64,000 nucleotides of DNA from Bacteroides fluxus YIT 12057 (GTDB lineage Bacteria > Bacteroidota > Bacteroidia > Bacteroidales > Bacteroidaceae), in assembly GCF_000195635.1 (NCBI RefSeq), contig NZ_GL882689.1, positions 186,001 through 250,000 of the forward strand. Direction: 5' to 3'. The position numbers and the translations under genes were made by a program. Each line of letters starts with the position of its first letter. Within the stretch, counting starts at the first letter, position 1. Positions 49,762 through 58,790 of the stretch are shown in pieces. The notes under the pieces are model-generated. The model was not told where the DNA came from. It ran no database searches and was given only the letters and a program-made list of their open reading frames with translations.

Positions 49762-51891
49762 ATGGATTGGTTTGATTTCAGTCTTAAACTCCCGATTACT
49801 GACCCTACATGGATATTTCTCCTTGTACTCCTCATCATATTGTTTGCACCGATCTTGTTGAATAAACTCCGTATTCCACATATCATAGGCATGATATTGG
49901 CGGGGCTTGTGATTGGCGAGCATGGTTTCAATATTTTGGTACGTGACAGTAGTTTTGAACTGTTCGGAAAAGTGGGACTGTATTATATCATGTTCCTTGC
50001 CGGCCTGGAAATGAACATGGGAGATTTCAAGCAGAACCGTGGAAAAGCATTGGTATTGGGGCTGTTGGCTTTTATTATTCCGATAGGGATCGGTTTGGTT
50101 ACGAATGTGGCGTTGTTGAAGTATGGGGTAGTGACTTCCGTGTTGTTGGCAAGTATGTACGCTTCGCATACGCTGGTGGCCTATCCCATTGTAATCCGTT
50201 ATGGTGTATCGCGTCATCGCAGCGTGAGCATTGCCGTAGGAGGAACAGCGGTAACAGATACATTGACCCTGTTGGTGTTGGCGGTGGTCGGCGGCATGTT
50301 CAAGGGAGAGGCGGGAGGATTCTTCTGGGTTTGGCTGGTAATAAAGGTCATTTTCCTGGGAGGGCTGATTGTTTATTTCTTTCCTCGTATAGGGCGCTGG
50401 TTTTTCAGAAGGTATGATGACAATGTGATGCAGTTTATCTTTGTGCTTGCCATGGTGTTCTTGGGAGCCGGCCTGATGGAATTTGTGGGCATGGAAGGCA
50501 TTCTGGGTGCTTTCCTTGCAGGTTTGGTGCTGAACCGTCTCATTCCGCATGTCTCTCCGCTGATGAATCATCTGGAGTTTGTGGGCAATGCGCTTTTTAT
50601 TCCCTACTTTCTGATAGGAGTGGGGATGCTGATTGACATACACGTGATTTTCGGTCACGGAGATGCCTTGAAGGTGGCGGCAGTCATGATTGTGGTAGCC
50701 TTGACGGGTAAATGGATTGCTTGTTGGCTGACGCAGAAATTTTATAAGATGGGTGCCATCGAGCGGGAACTGATGTATGGATTGAGCAATGCGCAGGCTG
50801 CGGCAACTTTGGCTGCTGTATTGGTGGGATATAATATTATCCTGCCCAATGGGGAACGCCTGTTGAATGACGATGTGCTGAACGGGACGGTTCTGCTGAT
50901 ACTTGTCACTTGCATTGTAAGTTCGTTTATAACGGAACGTGCTGCGCGGAAGATAGCTATGGATGAGGCGCATCTGGAAGAGAGCCGTTCTGTGGAAGAG
51001 GAGAAGATCCTGATTCCTGTGGCGAACCCCGATACTATCGAAGATTTGATAAACCTGTCTTTGGTGATACGTGACCCGAAGCAACGGGATAATTTGTTGG
51101 CTCTGAATGTAATCAATGATGACAGTAGTTCGGAAGCTGCCGAACTGCGGGGCAAACGTTATCTGGAGAAGGCTGCCATGATAACGGCATCGGTAGATGT
51201 CCCGTTGAAGCAGATTACCCGCTACGATATGAACATTGCTTCCGGCATTATCCATACAGCCAAGGAGTATGAGGCTACGGATGTCATTATAGGTCTGCAC
51301 CGTAAGGTCAATATTGTGGATTCGTTTTTTGGTATGCTTACAGAGAATCTGCTGAAAGGCCTGCATCGGGAAGTGATGGTTTCCAAGTTCCTGATGCCTA
51401 TCAATACGATACGGCGCGTGATTGTCGCAGTGCCCCCGAAAGCTGAGTATGAAGCCGGTTTCCTGAAGTGGGTGGAACATTTCTGCCGTTTGGGCGGGAC
51501 GTTGGGATGTAGGGTGCATTTTTTTGCCAATGAAGAGACTACGGCCCACTTGCAGGCATTGGTAAAGAAAAAATATGGGCAGACCCTTACCGATTTTTCC
51601 AGGTTGGATGACTGGGGTGATTTGCTGTTGTTGACCGGTCAGGTTAATTTCGACCATCTGTTGGTGATAATCAGTGCACGCCGGGGCTCTATCTCTTATG
51701 ATAGTTCCTTTGAGAAATTGCCGGCTCAGATCAGCAAGTATTTTGCCAATAACAGTTTGATTGTATTGTATCCCGATCAGTTGGGAGAACCGCAGGATGC
51801 TGTCTCATTCTCCAATCCGCGCGGCAATAATGAGTCGCAACATTACGAAAAGGTGGGCAAGTGGTTCTATAAATGGTTTAAGAAGGGATGA
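49762..51891 (+). CDS. CPA2-type cation/proton antiporter with a cytoplasmic USP-like domain
   Basis: This inner-membrane protein of 709 residues from ATG 49762 (a TTG three codons earlier is also possible) exchanges Na+ or K+ for protons. About 12 helices fill residues 1-400: IPHIIGMILAGLVIGEHGFN, LYYIMFLAGLEMNMGDFKQN, and GGTAVTDTLTLLVL in the CPA2 core where charged ion-binding residues are expected. From about residue 420 a universal-stress-protein-like tandem follows (EEKILIPVANPDTIEDLINL, ATDVIIGLHRKVNIVDSFFG), which may regulate transport. A TTATTTTG at 49728-49735, one mismatch from a -7 box, lies close upstream. The tcdA gene follows after 37 bp. Confidence 0.9.
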   Translation: MDWFDFSLKLPITDPTWIFLLVLLIILFAPILLNKLRIPHIIGMILAGLVIGEHGFNILVRDSSFELFGKVGLYYIMFLAGLEMNMGDFKQNRGKALVLGLLAFIIPIGIGLVTNVALLKYGVVTSVLLASMYASHTLVAYPIVIRYGVSRHRSVSIAVGGTAVTDTLTLLVLAVVGGMFKGEAGGFFWVWLVIKVIFLGGLIVYFFPRIGRWFFRRYDDNVMQFIFVLAMVFLGAGLMEFVGMEGILGAFLAGLVLNRLIPHVSPLMNHLEFVGNALFIPYFLIGVGMLIDIHVIFGHGDALKVAAVMIVVALTGKWIACWLTQKFYKMGAIERELMYGLSNAQAAATLAAVLVGYNIILPNGERLLNDDVLNGTVLLILVTCIVSSFITERAARKIAMDEAHLEESRSVEEEKILIPVANPDTIEDLINLSLVIRDPKQRDNLLALNVINDDSSSEAAELRGKRYLEKAAMITASVDVPLKQITRYDMNIASGIIHTAKEYEATDVIIGLHRKVNIVDSFFGMLTENLLKGLHREVMVSKFLMPINTIRRVIVAVPPKAEYEAGFLKWVEHFCRLGGTLGCRVHFFANEETTAHLQALVKKKYGQTLTDFSRLDDWGDLLLLTGQVNFDHLLVIISARRGSISYDSSFEKLPAQISKYFANNSLIVLYPDQLGEPQDAVSFSNPRGNNESQHYEKVGKWFYKWFKKG

Positions 51892-51928
51892 GTTTAATGA
51901 TTGCAGGATCAAGATAAAGTAAAGGATC

Positions 51929-52639
51929 ATGGAAGATTGGCAACAGAGAACCCGGCTCTTGCTGGGAGATGAGAAGACGGAACGTCTGCGCCGGGCGCAT
52001 GTGCTTGTGGTAGGCTTGGGAGGAGTAGGGGCGTATGCCGCCGAAATGATATGCCGTGCCGGAGTGGGACAAATGACGATTGTAGATGCGGACACGGTGC
52101 AGCCTACCAATATAAACCGCCAGTTACCGGCTTTGCATTCTACCATGGGACTGAAGAAAGCGGAAATTCTGGAAGCACGTTTCAGAGATATAAATCCGGA
52201 CTTGAAATTAAAGGTATTGCCCTTATTCTTGAAAGATGAAAATATTCCGGAGCTGTTGGATGCTGCATCTTATGATTTTGTGGTGGATGCCATTGATACG
52301 CTTGCTCCCAAATGTCATCTGATAGCGGAAACATTGAAGAGACGTATCAGAATAGTATCGAGCATGGGAGCCGGCGCCAAAAGTGATATTACCCAGGTGC
52401 GTTTTGCGGATTTGTGGGATACCTATCATTGCGGATTAAGCAAGGCTGTCCGTAAACGTCTTCAGAAGATGGGGATCAAGCGAAAGGTTCCCGTAGTTTT
52501 CAGTACGGAACAGGCTGATCCGAATGCCGTTCTGCTGACGGAAGAGGAAATGAACAAGAAGTCAACTTGCGGTACGGTAAGTTATATGCCGGCGGTTTTC
52601 GGCTGTTACTTGGCCGAGTATGTGATCAGAAGGTTGTAA
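51929..52639 (+). CDS. tcdA: tRNA threonylcarbamoyladenosine dehydratase
   Basis: This 236-residue E1-like enzyme uses ATP to cyclise t6A to ct6A at position 37 of ANN-decoding tRNAs. The Rossmann motif VVGLGGVGAYAAEMICRAGVG (shown split: VVGLGGVGAYAAE) and VDADTVQPTNINRQ are typical of ThiF/MoeB relatives. The family segment is DAIDTLAPKCHLI with SSMGAGAKSDITQV. C-terminal CGTVSYMPAVFGCYLAEYVI completes the match to TcdA/CsdL. It is shorter than the E. coli enzyme (about 268). It lies between the antiporter and the LolD-like ATPase genes on the plus strand with small gaps, so the three may be co-transcribed. Confidence 0.93.
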   Translation: MEDWQQRTRLLLGDEKTERLRRAHVLVVGLGGVGAYAAEMICRAGVGQMTIVDADTVQPTNINRQLPALHSTMGLKKAEILEARFRDINPDLKLKVLPLFLKDENIPELLDAASYDFVVDAIDTLAPKCHLIAETLKRRIRIVSSMGAGAKSDITQVRFADLWDTYHCGLSKAVRKRLQKMGIKRKVPVVFSTEQADPNAVLLTEEEMNKKSTCGTVSYMPAVFGCYLAEYVIRRL

Positions 52640-52678
52640 GTGTGCAGTGCAGGAAAGAAATCATAAATTGGATATAAA

Positions 52679-53344
52679 TTGATACGCTTAGAAAATATAA
52701 CAAAGAGTTTCGGTACCTTGCAGGTATTGCGGGGGATCGATATGGAAATAGAGAAAGGGGAGATTGTCAGCATTGTGGGCCCCAGCGGTGCCGGAAAAAC
52801 GACTCTGTTGCAGATTATGGGCACGCTTGACAGGGCGGATAGCGGTTCGGTAATCATAGACGGTACAGGGGTCAACCGTATGAAGGAGAAAGAACTTTCG
52901 GCATTCCGCAACAGGCACATCGGCTTTGTTTTTCAGTTTCATCAGCTTTTGCCCGAATTTACCGCATTGGAGAATGTGATGATACCGGCTTTTATCGCCG
53001 GGCGGGGACAGCAGGAAGCCAAAACTGCCGCTACGGAAATCCTGGAGTTTATGGGACTTGCGGAACGTGCCTCCCATAAGCCGAATGAACTTTCCGGTGG
53101 AGAGAAACAGCGTGTGGCAGTGGCGCGTGCACTTATCAATCATCCGGCAGTAGTCTTGGCGGACGAACCTTCCGGCAGTCTGGATACACATAATAAAGAG
53201 GAACTGCACCGGCTCTTTTTTGATCTGCGCAACCGTTTCGGGCAGACTTTTGTCATCGTGACGCATGATGAGGGGCTGGCGCGGATAACAGACCGTACCA
53301 TTCATCTGGTGGACGGGGCGATAGATAAAACAGAAATCGTATGA
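52679..53344 (+). CDS. lolD: LolD-like ABC transporter ATP-binding protein
   Basis: This 221-residue ATPase probably powers release of lipoproteins from the inner membrane (LolCDE) or a related export system. The start is TTG at 52679; it gives [20 protein letters not shown], the expected N-terminus, and no ATG fits. Walker A is GPSGAGKTT (34-42), then [20 protein letters not shown], the signature [15 protein letters not shown], Walker [13 protein letters not shown] and the switch His in VIVTHDE. No LolC/LolE permease gene lies next to it, which is common in Bacteroides. A palindromic 22-bp repeat array begins 31 bp after the stop. Confidence 0.88.
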   Translation: MIRLENITKSFGTLQVLRGIDMEIEKGEIVSIVGPSGAGKTTLLQIMGTLDRADSGSVIIDGTGVNRMKEKELSAFRNRHIGFVFQFHQLLPEFTALENVMIPAFIAGRGQQEAKTAATEILEFMGLAERASHKPNELSGGEKQRVAVARALINHPAVVLADEPSGSLDTHNKEELHRLFFDLRNRFGQTFVIVTHDEGLARITDRTIHLVDGAIDKTEIV

Positions 53345-53375
53345 AGTGACAGGACAGGGCGTCCTTTACTGTTCT

Positions 53376-53483
53376 TTTGCCATCCTATTGGCAAGTTTCT
53401 GCCATTCCGTTGGCAAGACTTTGCCAAAGCGTTGGCAAACTTTTGCCAAGGCGATGGCAAAGTCTTGCCAATAGGATGGCAAA
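53376..53483. repeat. 22-bp tandem repeat array with nested palindromes (TTGGCAA)
   Basis: Four units of exactly 22 bp start at 53388, 53410, 53432 and 53454, each opening TTGGCAA or ATGGCAA and containing an internal TGCCA. Half units lie on both sides. The outer 20 bp at 53376-53395 are the perfect reverse complement of 53464-53483. Inside, AGACTTTGCCA (53416-53426) faces TGGCAAAGTCT, and TTGGCAAA faces TTTGCCAA at the centre. The array sits between the convergent lolD and ComEA-like genes and could act as a two-way terminator or a protein-binding array. Confidence 0.85.
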
Positions 53484-53522
53484 GGATGGCAAAATAATGG
53501 GCTGAAACATAGGAGTGTGGCT

Positions 53523-54470
53523 TTATTCGAAGCAGACGTAGTGGCTGATTCTTTCCAGGTCCATCTCGGAAAATTCTTCATAAATGCCGAAAGGTTTCAG
53601 ACTATGGAGCCTTCCTTTCTTTTTCCGGTATTCCACAAACGCTTTTGCTTGATAGAAATTGATGTAGGGATGGTTGCGAAGGCTCTCTATGCCTGCACGG
53701 TTCAAGTTGATGAGGCGGATGTCTTTGCCGTTGATGTGGAACCAAGGTTTCAGCCGATGGAAATCCAGGTTGATTTCTTGCAGTTGCCCGATGTTGTGGA
53801 AGCCTCCCAGGCGTTGCCTGTAATGGGCAATCATGCGGGCAATGCCGCTACCGATGCCCGGTATCTTTTTCAGCTCGGTAGTGTCGGCGCGGTTCAGGTC
53901 GATGACGGTGCCTGCCGGATATTTATAGAGATGTGCGGTGGTGTCTTTTGCCGCCGGGGGAGTGTACAATTGTGCCATATATGTCGTTGCGGTGTCTGTC
54001 CTGCTTATATGTATATAGGGTAGCAGTGCGTGATATTGCGCTTCTGTCAGGCCATATATCTTCTTGAAATCTTCTGTCTTGCGGAATCGCCCTCCTTTCT
54101 TCCGATATTTCAGAATATTCCGTACCATCCAGTCCGGCAGGCCTAACCGGCAGAGGGTGAGGGAGTCGGCTGTATTGGGATCAAAAGTACTCAAAACGAT
54201 ATTCTCCTTTTGTTCCCTTTTATGGTTGTTCTTGGGGAAACGTTGTTTCCATTGTTTCTCTTTCTTCTGCACCGATGCGATGAAAGAGTCGCATTCGGCT
54301 ACGGCAGCGGTTTGTCGGCGTATATCCTCTTCTGTAAAAAGATGCCTGTTCCTTTGATAGGAATATAAATATCCGGAAAGAAAGACGAGGATGATTCCGG
54401 CAATCAGAATAAGTATTCCACGTTTTTCTTCCCGGGAGAAGTACAAGAAGTCTTTAAAGGGATTCTGCAT
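53523..54470 (-). CDS. ComEA-like helix-hairpin-helix protein, membrane-anchored
   Basis: This 315-residue protein has a single N-terminal membrane helix (about residues 18-36, ILILIAGIILVFLSGYLYSY) after a basic segment, then a charged linker. At least three helix-hairpin-helix units follow: about 95-150 (DPNTADSLTLCRLGLPDWMV), 185-240 (DLNRADTTELKKIPGIGSGI) and 255-310 (NLNRAGIESLRNHPYINFYQ). Such units bind DNA without sequence preference; ComEA uses one for DNA uptake. Triple HhH proteins of this kind are widespread in Bacteroidetes and of unproven function. It ends facing lolD across the repeat array and starts 7 bp after the symporter stop on the same strand. Confidence 0.85.
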   Translation of the reverse strand: MQNPFKDFLYFSREEKRGILILIAGIILVFLSGYLYSYQRNRHLFTEEDIRRQTAAVAECDSFIASVQKKEKQWKQRFPKNNHKREQKENIVLSTFDPNTADSLTLCRLGLPDWMVRNILKYRKKGGRFRKTEDFKKIYGLTEAQYHALLPYIHISRTDTATTYMAQLYTPPAAKDTTAHLYKYPAGTVIDLNRADTTELKKIPGIGSGIARMIAHYRQRLGGFHNIGQLQEINLDFHRLKPWFHINGKDIRLINLNRAGIESLRNHPYINFYQAKAFVEYRKKKGRLHSLKPFGIYEEFSEMDLERISHYVCFE

Positions 54471-54477
54471 GCGTAGT

Positions 54478-55845
54478 TTATTTCAGCAGACCCAGTTCGT
54501 TGATAAATATGGCGGCGATACCTATCGGAGCAATGAATTTTAATATGAAAATCAACGTTTTATAGACCGGTACTTTTAAACTGCCGTTATTGCTGACTTC
54601 TTCCCACACGATTTTCTTGTCCAGATACCAGCCGGTAAAGATGGAGATAAAGAAGCCTCCTAACGGCAACATGATTTTGGCCGTGATGAAATCGAACGAG
54701 TCGAACAGGTTTAATCCGAATATCGTATAATCCTTGCCTACTCCCAGCGAGAGGGAACAGAACACGCCCAGAAAGATGCAGCCTGCCGTCACCAGTCTTG
54801 CCGCTTTACTGCGTGAAAATTTGAATTCCTCATGCAAATAGGCTGTAACCACTTCATGCAGTGAGATAGTGGAAGTCAGCGCCGCCAATGCCAACAGGAT
54901 GTAGAACATCAGTGACAGGATGACGGCAAGCCACGGCAGATTGCCGAATGCCTGTTGGAATACATTGGGCAGCGTGATAAACAGCAGGCTTGGACCGGCA
55001 TCCGGCTGGATGCCTACGGAAAACGCGGCGGGAAAGATGATGAAGCCGGCCAGGATGGCTACCATGGTATCGATAGCGGCTACATTGAAGGCCGTTTTCG
55101 TCAGGTTGGTATCATCTCTGAAGTAGGAAGCATACGTACATAAGCATCCCATTCCAAGACTTAGAGAGAAAAAGGCCTGTCCCATAGCTCCCAATAACAC
55201 ATTTCCATCTACTTTGCTGAAATCCGGTTTCAGAAGAAACTCAATGCCGGCGCCCGCTCCCGGCAGGGATACGGAGCAGACGGCAAGCACTATCAGCAAT
55301 ATGAATAATACAGGCATCATGATCTTCGATGATTTTTCAATTCCTTTTTCCACTCCTTTGACTATGATAAAGTGGGTGGCGAGAAGGAACAGCATTAACC
55401 AGACAATCGGACGCCAAGGGTTACCGGTGAAACTGTTGAAGGATGCAATGAAGTCCGCTGCCGATTTTCCGGCAAAGCTGTTGGTCGCGGCCTCCCCTAT
55501 GAATTCAAGGGTCCATCCGGCAACAACGGAATAATAGCCGAGTATCAGAAATCCGGCTAACACTCCCATACGCCCTACCCAGCGCCATCTTGTACCGGGT
55601 GCCAGTCTCTGATAGGCTCCGGCTGTATTGGCACGCGAATGCCTGCCGATGAGGAATTCGGCTACCATGATGGGAATTCCTAATAGGAGGACACAAACCA
55701 GATATATGAGGATAAACGCAGCGCCGCCGTGATTCCCTGTTTCAAAAGGGAATCTCCAGATGTTGCCCAAACCGACCGCTGAACCTGCCGAAGCGAGTAT
55801 GACACCTAATTTGCTTCCAAAGTTGGCTCTGTCATTTCTTGTCAT
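54478..55845 (-). CDS. Neurotransmitter:sodium symporter (NSS/SNF family)
   Basis: This 455-residue inner-membrane protein has about 11-12 helices. It begins with the diagnostic FGSKLGVILASAGSAVGLGN and IWRFPFETGNHGGAAFILIY, where helix 1 forms the sodium and substrate sites in LeuT. Further landmarks are GYYSVVAGWTLEF, FFSLSLGMGCLCTYASYF and FITLPNVFQQAFG. Bacterial members import amino acids, such as tryptophan or leucine, with sodium. The exact substrate is not evident. Its promoter (55895-55930) overlaps that of the divergent VanZ-like gene. The ComEA-like gene follows 7 bp downstream on the same strand. Confidence 0.93.
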   Translation of the reverse strand: MTRNDRANFGSKLGVILASAGSAVGLGNIWRFPFETGNHGGAAFILIYLVCVLLLGIPIMVAEFLIGRHSRANTAGAYQRLAPGTRWRWVGRMGVLAGFLILGYYSVVAGWTLEFIGEAATNSFAGKSAADFIASFNSFTGNPWRPIVWLMLFLLATHFIIVKGVEKGIEKSSKIMMPVLFILLIVLAVCSVSLPGAGAGIEFLLKPDFSKVDGNVLLGAMGQAFFSLSLGMGCLCTYASYFRDDTNLTKTAFNVAAIDTMVAILAGFIIFPAAFSVGIQPDAGPSLLFITLPNVFQQAFGNLPWLAVILSLMFYILLALAALTSTISLHEVVTAYLHEEFKFSRSKAARLVTAGCIFLGVFCSLSLGVGKDYTIFGLNLFDSFDFITAKIMLPLGGFFISIFTGWYLDKKIVWEEVSNNGSLKVPVYKTLIFILKFIAPIGIAAIFINELGLLK

Positions 55846-55894
55846 AAAACGTGGATTTTTCTTTCAATTCGTTATTAATACCTGCTAAAACGTG

Positions 55895-55930
55895 CAAATA
55901 TAGAAAATGTTCCTTACTTTTGCGCACAAA
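55895..55930. promoter_or_regulatory. Divergent overlapping promoters of the NSS and VanZ-like genes
   Basis: Minus strand: TATATTTG (55902-55895), with TTTG (55930-55927) 24 bp upstream, for the symporter. Plus strand: TACTTTTG (55915-55922), 26 bp before the VanZ-like start. Each -7 box lies within the other promoter, so polymerases may compete. Confidence 0.45.
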
Positions 55931-55948
55931 TCGTTTATAAAATGAGAT

Positions 55949-56332
55949 ATGCTGTACTATATTAAGAAATACCCGGTATCCTTGTTCATCATCTTGGCAG
56001 TGATTTACCTTTCTTTCTTCAAGCCGCCTTCCACGGAAATAGGTACTATCCCCAATATTGATAAAGTGGTACATATATGTATGTATTTCGGAATGTCGGG
56101 TATGCTGTGGATGGAGTTCCTGCGGGCACACAGAAAAGACGGCGCTCCATTATGGCATGCGTGGGTTGGGGCGTTGGTCTGTCCTGTCCTGTTCAGTGGA
56201 ATAGTCGAGTTGTTGCAAGAGTATTGCACCACCTATCGCGGAGGCGATTGGCTGGATTTTGCGGCCAATACGACAGGGGCTGTCCTTGCATCCTTGGTGG
56301 GATATTTCCTGTTGCGGCCAAGGATGAAATGA
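55949..56332 (+). CDS. VanZ-like small membrane protein
   Basis: This 127-residue protein has four predicted membrane helices (YPVSLFIILAVIYLSFF, VVHICMYFGMSGMLWMEFL, HAWVGALVCPVLFSGIVELL and TTGAVLASLVGYFLLR). The spacing NIDKVVHICMYFGMS, then GIVELLQEY and GGDWLDFAANTTGA, is the VanZ-like pattern (DK..H, E..Q, D...N). VanZ gives low-level teicoplanin resistance in enterococci by an unclear route; chromosomal relatives in Bacteroides are of unknown function. The gene converges with murF, the stops being only 7 bp apart, and has its own promoter. Confidence 0.82.
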   Translation: MLYYIKKYPVSLFIILAVIYLSFFKPPSTEIGTIPNIDKVVHICMYFGMSGMLWMEFLRAHRKDGAPLWHAWVGALVCPVLFSGIVELLQEYCTTYRGGDWLDFAANTTGAVLASLVGYFLLRPRMK

Positions 56333-56339
56333 TGGACGG

Positions 56340-57641
56340 TTATAAGTATTCTATTACCGAACTCAGTTTGATGCCATTCGAACCTTTTATCAGAATCATC
56401 CTTTCTGTAGGCTTGTTCTTCTGGAGTTCGGCAATTACCGCCGCCGCATCGGCATAAGCAGGGTAAGAGTGCCTGGTTGCGGCAAACAGTTCGCCTACAA
56501 GCATTACATGCTCAAAATGGCATTCTTCCAGATAATCTATTATTTTCTGGTGCTCTTCGGCACTGTCTTTTCCCAGTTCGCGCATATCTCCCAGTATCAG
56601 CATCTTGTGGGCTGCCTCCATTTTGCAGAAGTTGCTGATGGATGCCATCATGCTGGTCGGATTGGCGTTGTATGCATCAATGATCAAGGTATTGTCCGCT
56701 GTCCTTTTAAGTTGCGAACGGTTGTTCTGCGGGGTGTATTCGGCCAATGCCTTGTCTATCTTGGCAGGTTCTACTCCGAAGAAACGCCCGATGGTGACAG
56801 CCGCCAAGGCGTTCGGGAAATTGTATTCACCGATGAGTTGCGTCTGCACCTGGTGAGTTTTCCCTTCTTTGCCGGCTTTCCACTCAAAAGTAAGGTAGGG
56901 GGAGTTACCCGTTACACGGCCGCTGACATATAGCTCTTCTTCACTGCCATAGGTTATCTGGTTCAGTCCGTAGGCTATTTCCCTTAGATAAGGATTGTCG
57001 TAATGGATGAAAATGGTAGAGCCTTCCTTTCGTCGGCGCAGGTAATCATACAATTCCCCTTTGGTCTTGATGACTCCTTCAAAGGAACCGAAACCTTCCA
57101 AATGAGCCTTTCCGACGTTGGTAATGATACCGTAGTCCGGTTCGGCGATTTCGACCAGTTCTTTGATGTCTCCGGGATGGCTTGCCCCCATTTCCACAAC
57201 GGCAAGGTCATGTTCTGTCGTGAGGCGGAGCAAGGTTAAGGGCACCCCGATGGAGTTGTTCAGATTACCCGCTGTATAGAGTACATGGTAGCTTTGCGAG
57301 AGTACGGCGGACATTAATTCCTTGGTTGTGGTTTTCCCGTTGGTTCCGGTGATACCGATAATGCGTGTACCGAGCTGGCGGCGATGAAAATTTGCCAGTT
57401 GCTGGAGGGTACGCAGGCAATTATCCACTATGATATAATGTGCATCCCCGGTAGGGGCATATCCGGCCTCATCTACCACGGCATAGGCGCTTCCGTTTTC
57501 CAGGGCTTTGGAAGCAAAGGCATTCCCGTTGAAGTTGTCGCCTTTCAAGGCAATGAACAAAGAACCCTCGGGACAGTTGCGGCTGTCTGTCGTGACACAA
57601 GTACATTTCTGAAATATCCGGTAAAGAGCAGTTATATCCAT
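56340..57641 (-). CDS. murF: UDP-N-acetylmuramoyl-tripeptide--D-alanyl-D-alanine ligase
   Basis: This cytoplasmic Mur ligase adds D-Ala-D-Ala to UDP-MurNAc-tripeptide, the last soluble step of peptidoglycan precursor synthesis. The 433-residue chain has the N-terminal UDP-binding part (CVTTDSRNCPEGSLFIALKG), the ATP loop GITGTNGKTTT (96-106), NSIGVPLTLLRL and EMGASHPGDIKELVEIAEP, typical of MurF rather than other Mur ligases. The C-terminal domain has DAYNANPTSMMASI and LGDMRELGKDS. The length is normal. It is a single gene: its -7 element TATCTTTG lies at 57700-57693 on the minus strand, folP is divergent, and the VanZ-like gene converges with 7 bp between stops. Confidence 0.97.
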   Translation of the reverse strand: MDITALYRIFQKCTCVTTDSRNCPEGSLFIALKGDNFNGNAFASKALENGSAYAVVDEAGYAPTGDAHYIIVDNCLRTLQQLANFHRRQLGTRIIGITGTNGKTTTKELMSAVLSQSYHVLYTAGNLNNSIGVPLTLLRLTTEHDLAVVEMGASHPGDIKELVEIAEPDYGIITNVGKAHLEGFGSFEGVIKTKGELYDYLRRRKEGSTIFIHYDNPYLREIAYGLNQITYGSEEELYVSGRVTGNSPYLTFEWKAGKEGKTHQVQTQLIGEYNFPNALAAVTIGRFFGVEPAKIDKALAEYTPQNNRSQLKRTADNTLIIDAYNANPTSMMASISNFCKMEAAHKMLILGDMRELGKDSAEEHQKIIDYLEECHFEHVMLVGELFAATRHSYPAYADAAAVIAELQKNKPTERMILIKGSNGIKLSSVIEYL

Positions 57642-57692
57642 AGTGGTTTGCTTCTTCTTGAAGCGCTTTTAATGGTTGTACAAATTGTTCGG

Positions 57693-57700
57693 CAAAGATA
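57693..57700 (-). promoter_or_regulatory. -7 promoter element of murF
   Basis: The minus strand reads TATCTTTG, matching TAnnTTTG, 52 bp before the murF start. Confidence 0.5.
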
Positions 57701-57807
57701 AGCAGAAAATTTGAAAGGTAGAGCAGAACGGCGCATGAGTTAATAATAAAGGGTTTAAGACAAAAGTGGCTAACATGAATACGTATTTGGAGAAACCATG
57801 ATGATTG

Positions 57808-57882
57808 TTTGCTCATTCCGAGCAAAGATCGTTTATTTTTGTGAGTTTGTACATTTAATAATCGCTTTTTTGTTTACATTTG
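57808..57882 (+). promoter_or_regulatory. folP-cdaA promoter region
   Basis: TTTG at 57808-57811 and TATTTTTG at 57834-57841, 22 bp apart, form a complete Bacteroides-type promoter. A second -7 match, TACATTTG at 57875-57882, lies closer to the start at 57910 without a well-placed -33 element. Either or both may be used. Confidence 0.5.
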
Positions 57883-57909
57883 CAGATACCTAATGGAAAT
57901 AAATAGTCT

Positions 57910-58758
57910 ATGGAACTTCTGAATACCAAATACATAAATGTCAATGGCTCGTTGATGGATCTTTCTACCCCTTGTGTCATGGGCATTCTGAATGTTACTC
58001 CCGATTCTTTTTATGAAGGCAGCCGTATGCAGACGGAAACAGAAATAGCCCGGCGTGTGGAGCAGATTATGGAAGAGGGTGCCGGGATGATCGACGTAGG
58101 CGCCTATTCCTCACGGCCCAATGCTGAGAACATTTCTCCACGGGAGGAAATGGAACGGTTGCGGATGGGGCTGGCCATACTCCGTAAAGTGCAGCCTGAT
58201 GCTGTGGTGTCTGTCGATACCTTCCGTGCCGATGTTGCCCGAATGTGTGTGGAAGAATACGGTGTTGCGATAATCAACGATATAGCTGCCGGCGAGATGG
58301 ATAAGGATATGTTCCGTACGGTAGCTGATTTGAATGTACCTTATATAATGATGCACATGCAGGGCACCCCGCAAAACATGCAGCGGCACCCGCATTATGA
58401 TCATCTTTTAAAAGAGGTTTTCCTCTATTTTGCGCAGAAGGTACAGCAGTTGCGCGATTTAGGTGTAAAGGATATCATTCTGGATCCCGGATTCGGGTTT
58501 GGCAAGACAGTGGAGCATAATTATGAACTGTTGGCGCATCTTGAAGAATTCCGCCTTTTCAATTTACCCCTGTTGGTAGGAGTGTCCCGTAAGTCAATGA
58601 TTTACCGTTTGTTGGGAACTACTCCCGAAGAGGCCTTGAACGGTACCACTGTGCTGGATACCATTTCTTTGATGAAAGGCGCTGATATCCTTCGTGTACA
58701 TGATGTGCGTGAAGCGGTTGAAACGGTGAAAATAGTAGGGGCGATTCATAATGCATAG
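57910..58758 (+). CDS. folP: Dihydropteroate synthase
   Basis: This cytoplasmic TIM-barrel enzyme joins 6-hydroxymethyl-7,8-dihydropterin diphosphate to p-aminobenzoate in folate synthesis and is the sulfonamide target. The 282-residue chain carries the signature CVMGILNVTPDSFYEGSRM, the second signature GAGMIDVGAYSSRPNAE, DTFRADVARM, IINDIAAGEMD and ILDPGFGFGKTVEHNYEL, plus the phosphate-site PLLVGVSRKSMIYRLLG. The start MELLNTKYINVNGSLMDL fits the family. The cdaA gene follows after 32 bp on the same strand; folP beside cdaA is a common arrangement in Bacteroidetes. Confidence 0.97.
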   Translation: MELLNTKYINVNGSLMDLSTPCVMGILNVTPDSFYEGSRMQTETEIARRVEQIMEEGAGMIDVGAYSSRPNAENISPREEMERLRMGLAILRKVQPDAVVSVDTFRADVARMCVEEYGVAIINDIAAGEMDKDMFRTVADLNVPYIMMHMQGTPQNMQRHPHYDHLLKEVFLYFAQKVQQLRDLGVKDIILDPGFGFGKTVEHNYELLAHLEEFRLFNLPLLVGVSRKSMIYRLLGTTPEEALNGTTVLDTISLMKGADILRVHDVREAVETVKIVGAIHNA

Positions 58759-58790
58759 TTTATAATTCATAATTAATAAATTCGGTAGCC

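Noticed and set aside
49681..51657. 658-codon open frame on the minus strand
   Set aside because: It lies antisense to the well-supported CPA2 antiporter gene. The translation is rich in His, Gln and Ser with no domain, which is what the complement of a membrane-protein gene gives.
53376..53483. CRISPR array
   Set aside because: Units are contiguous 22-mers with no unique spacers between them, and no cas genes are present.
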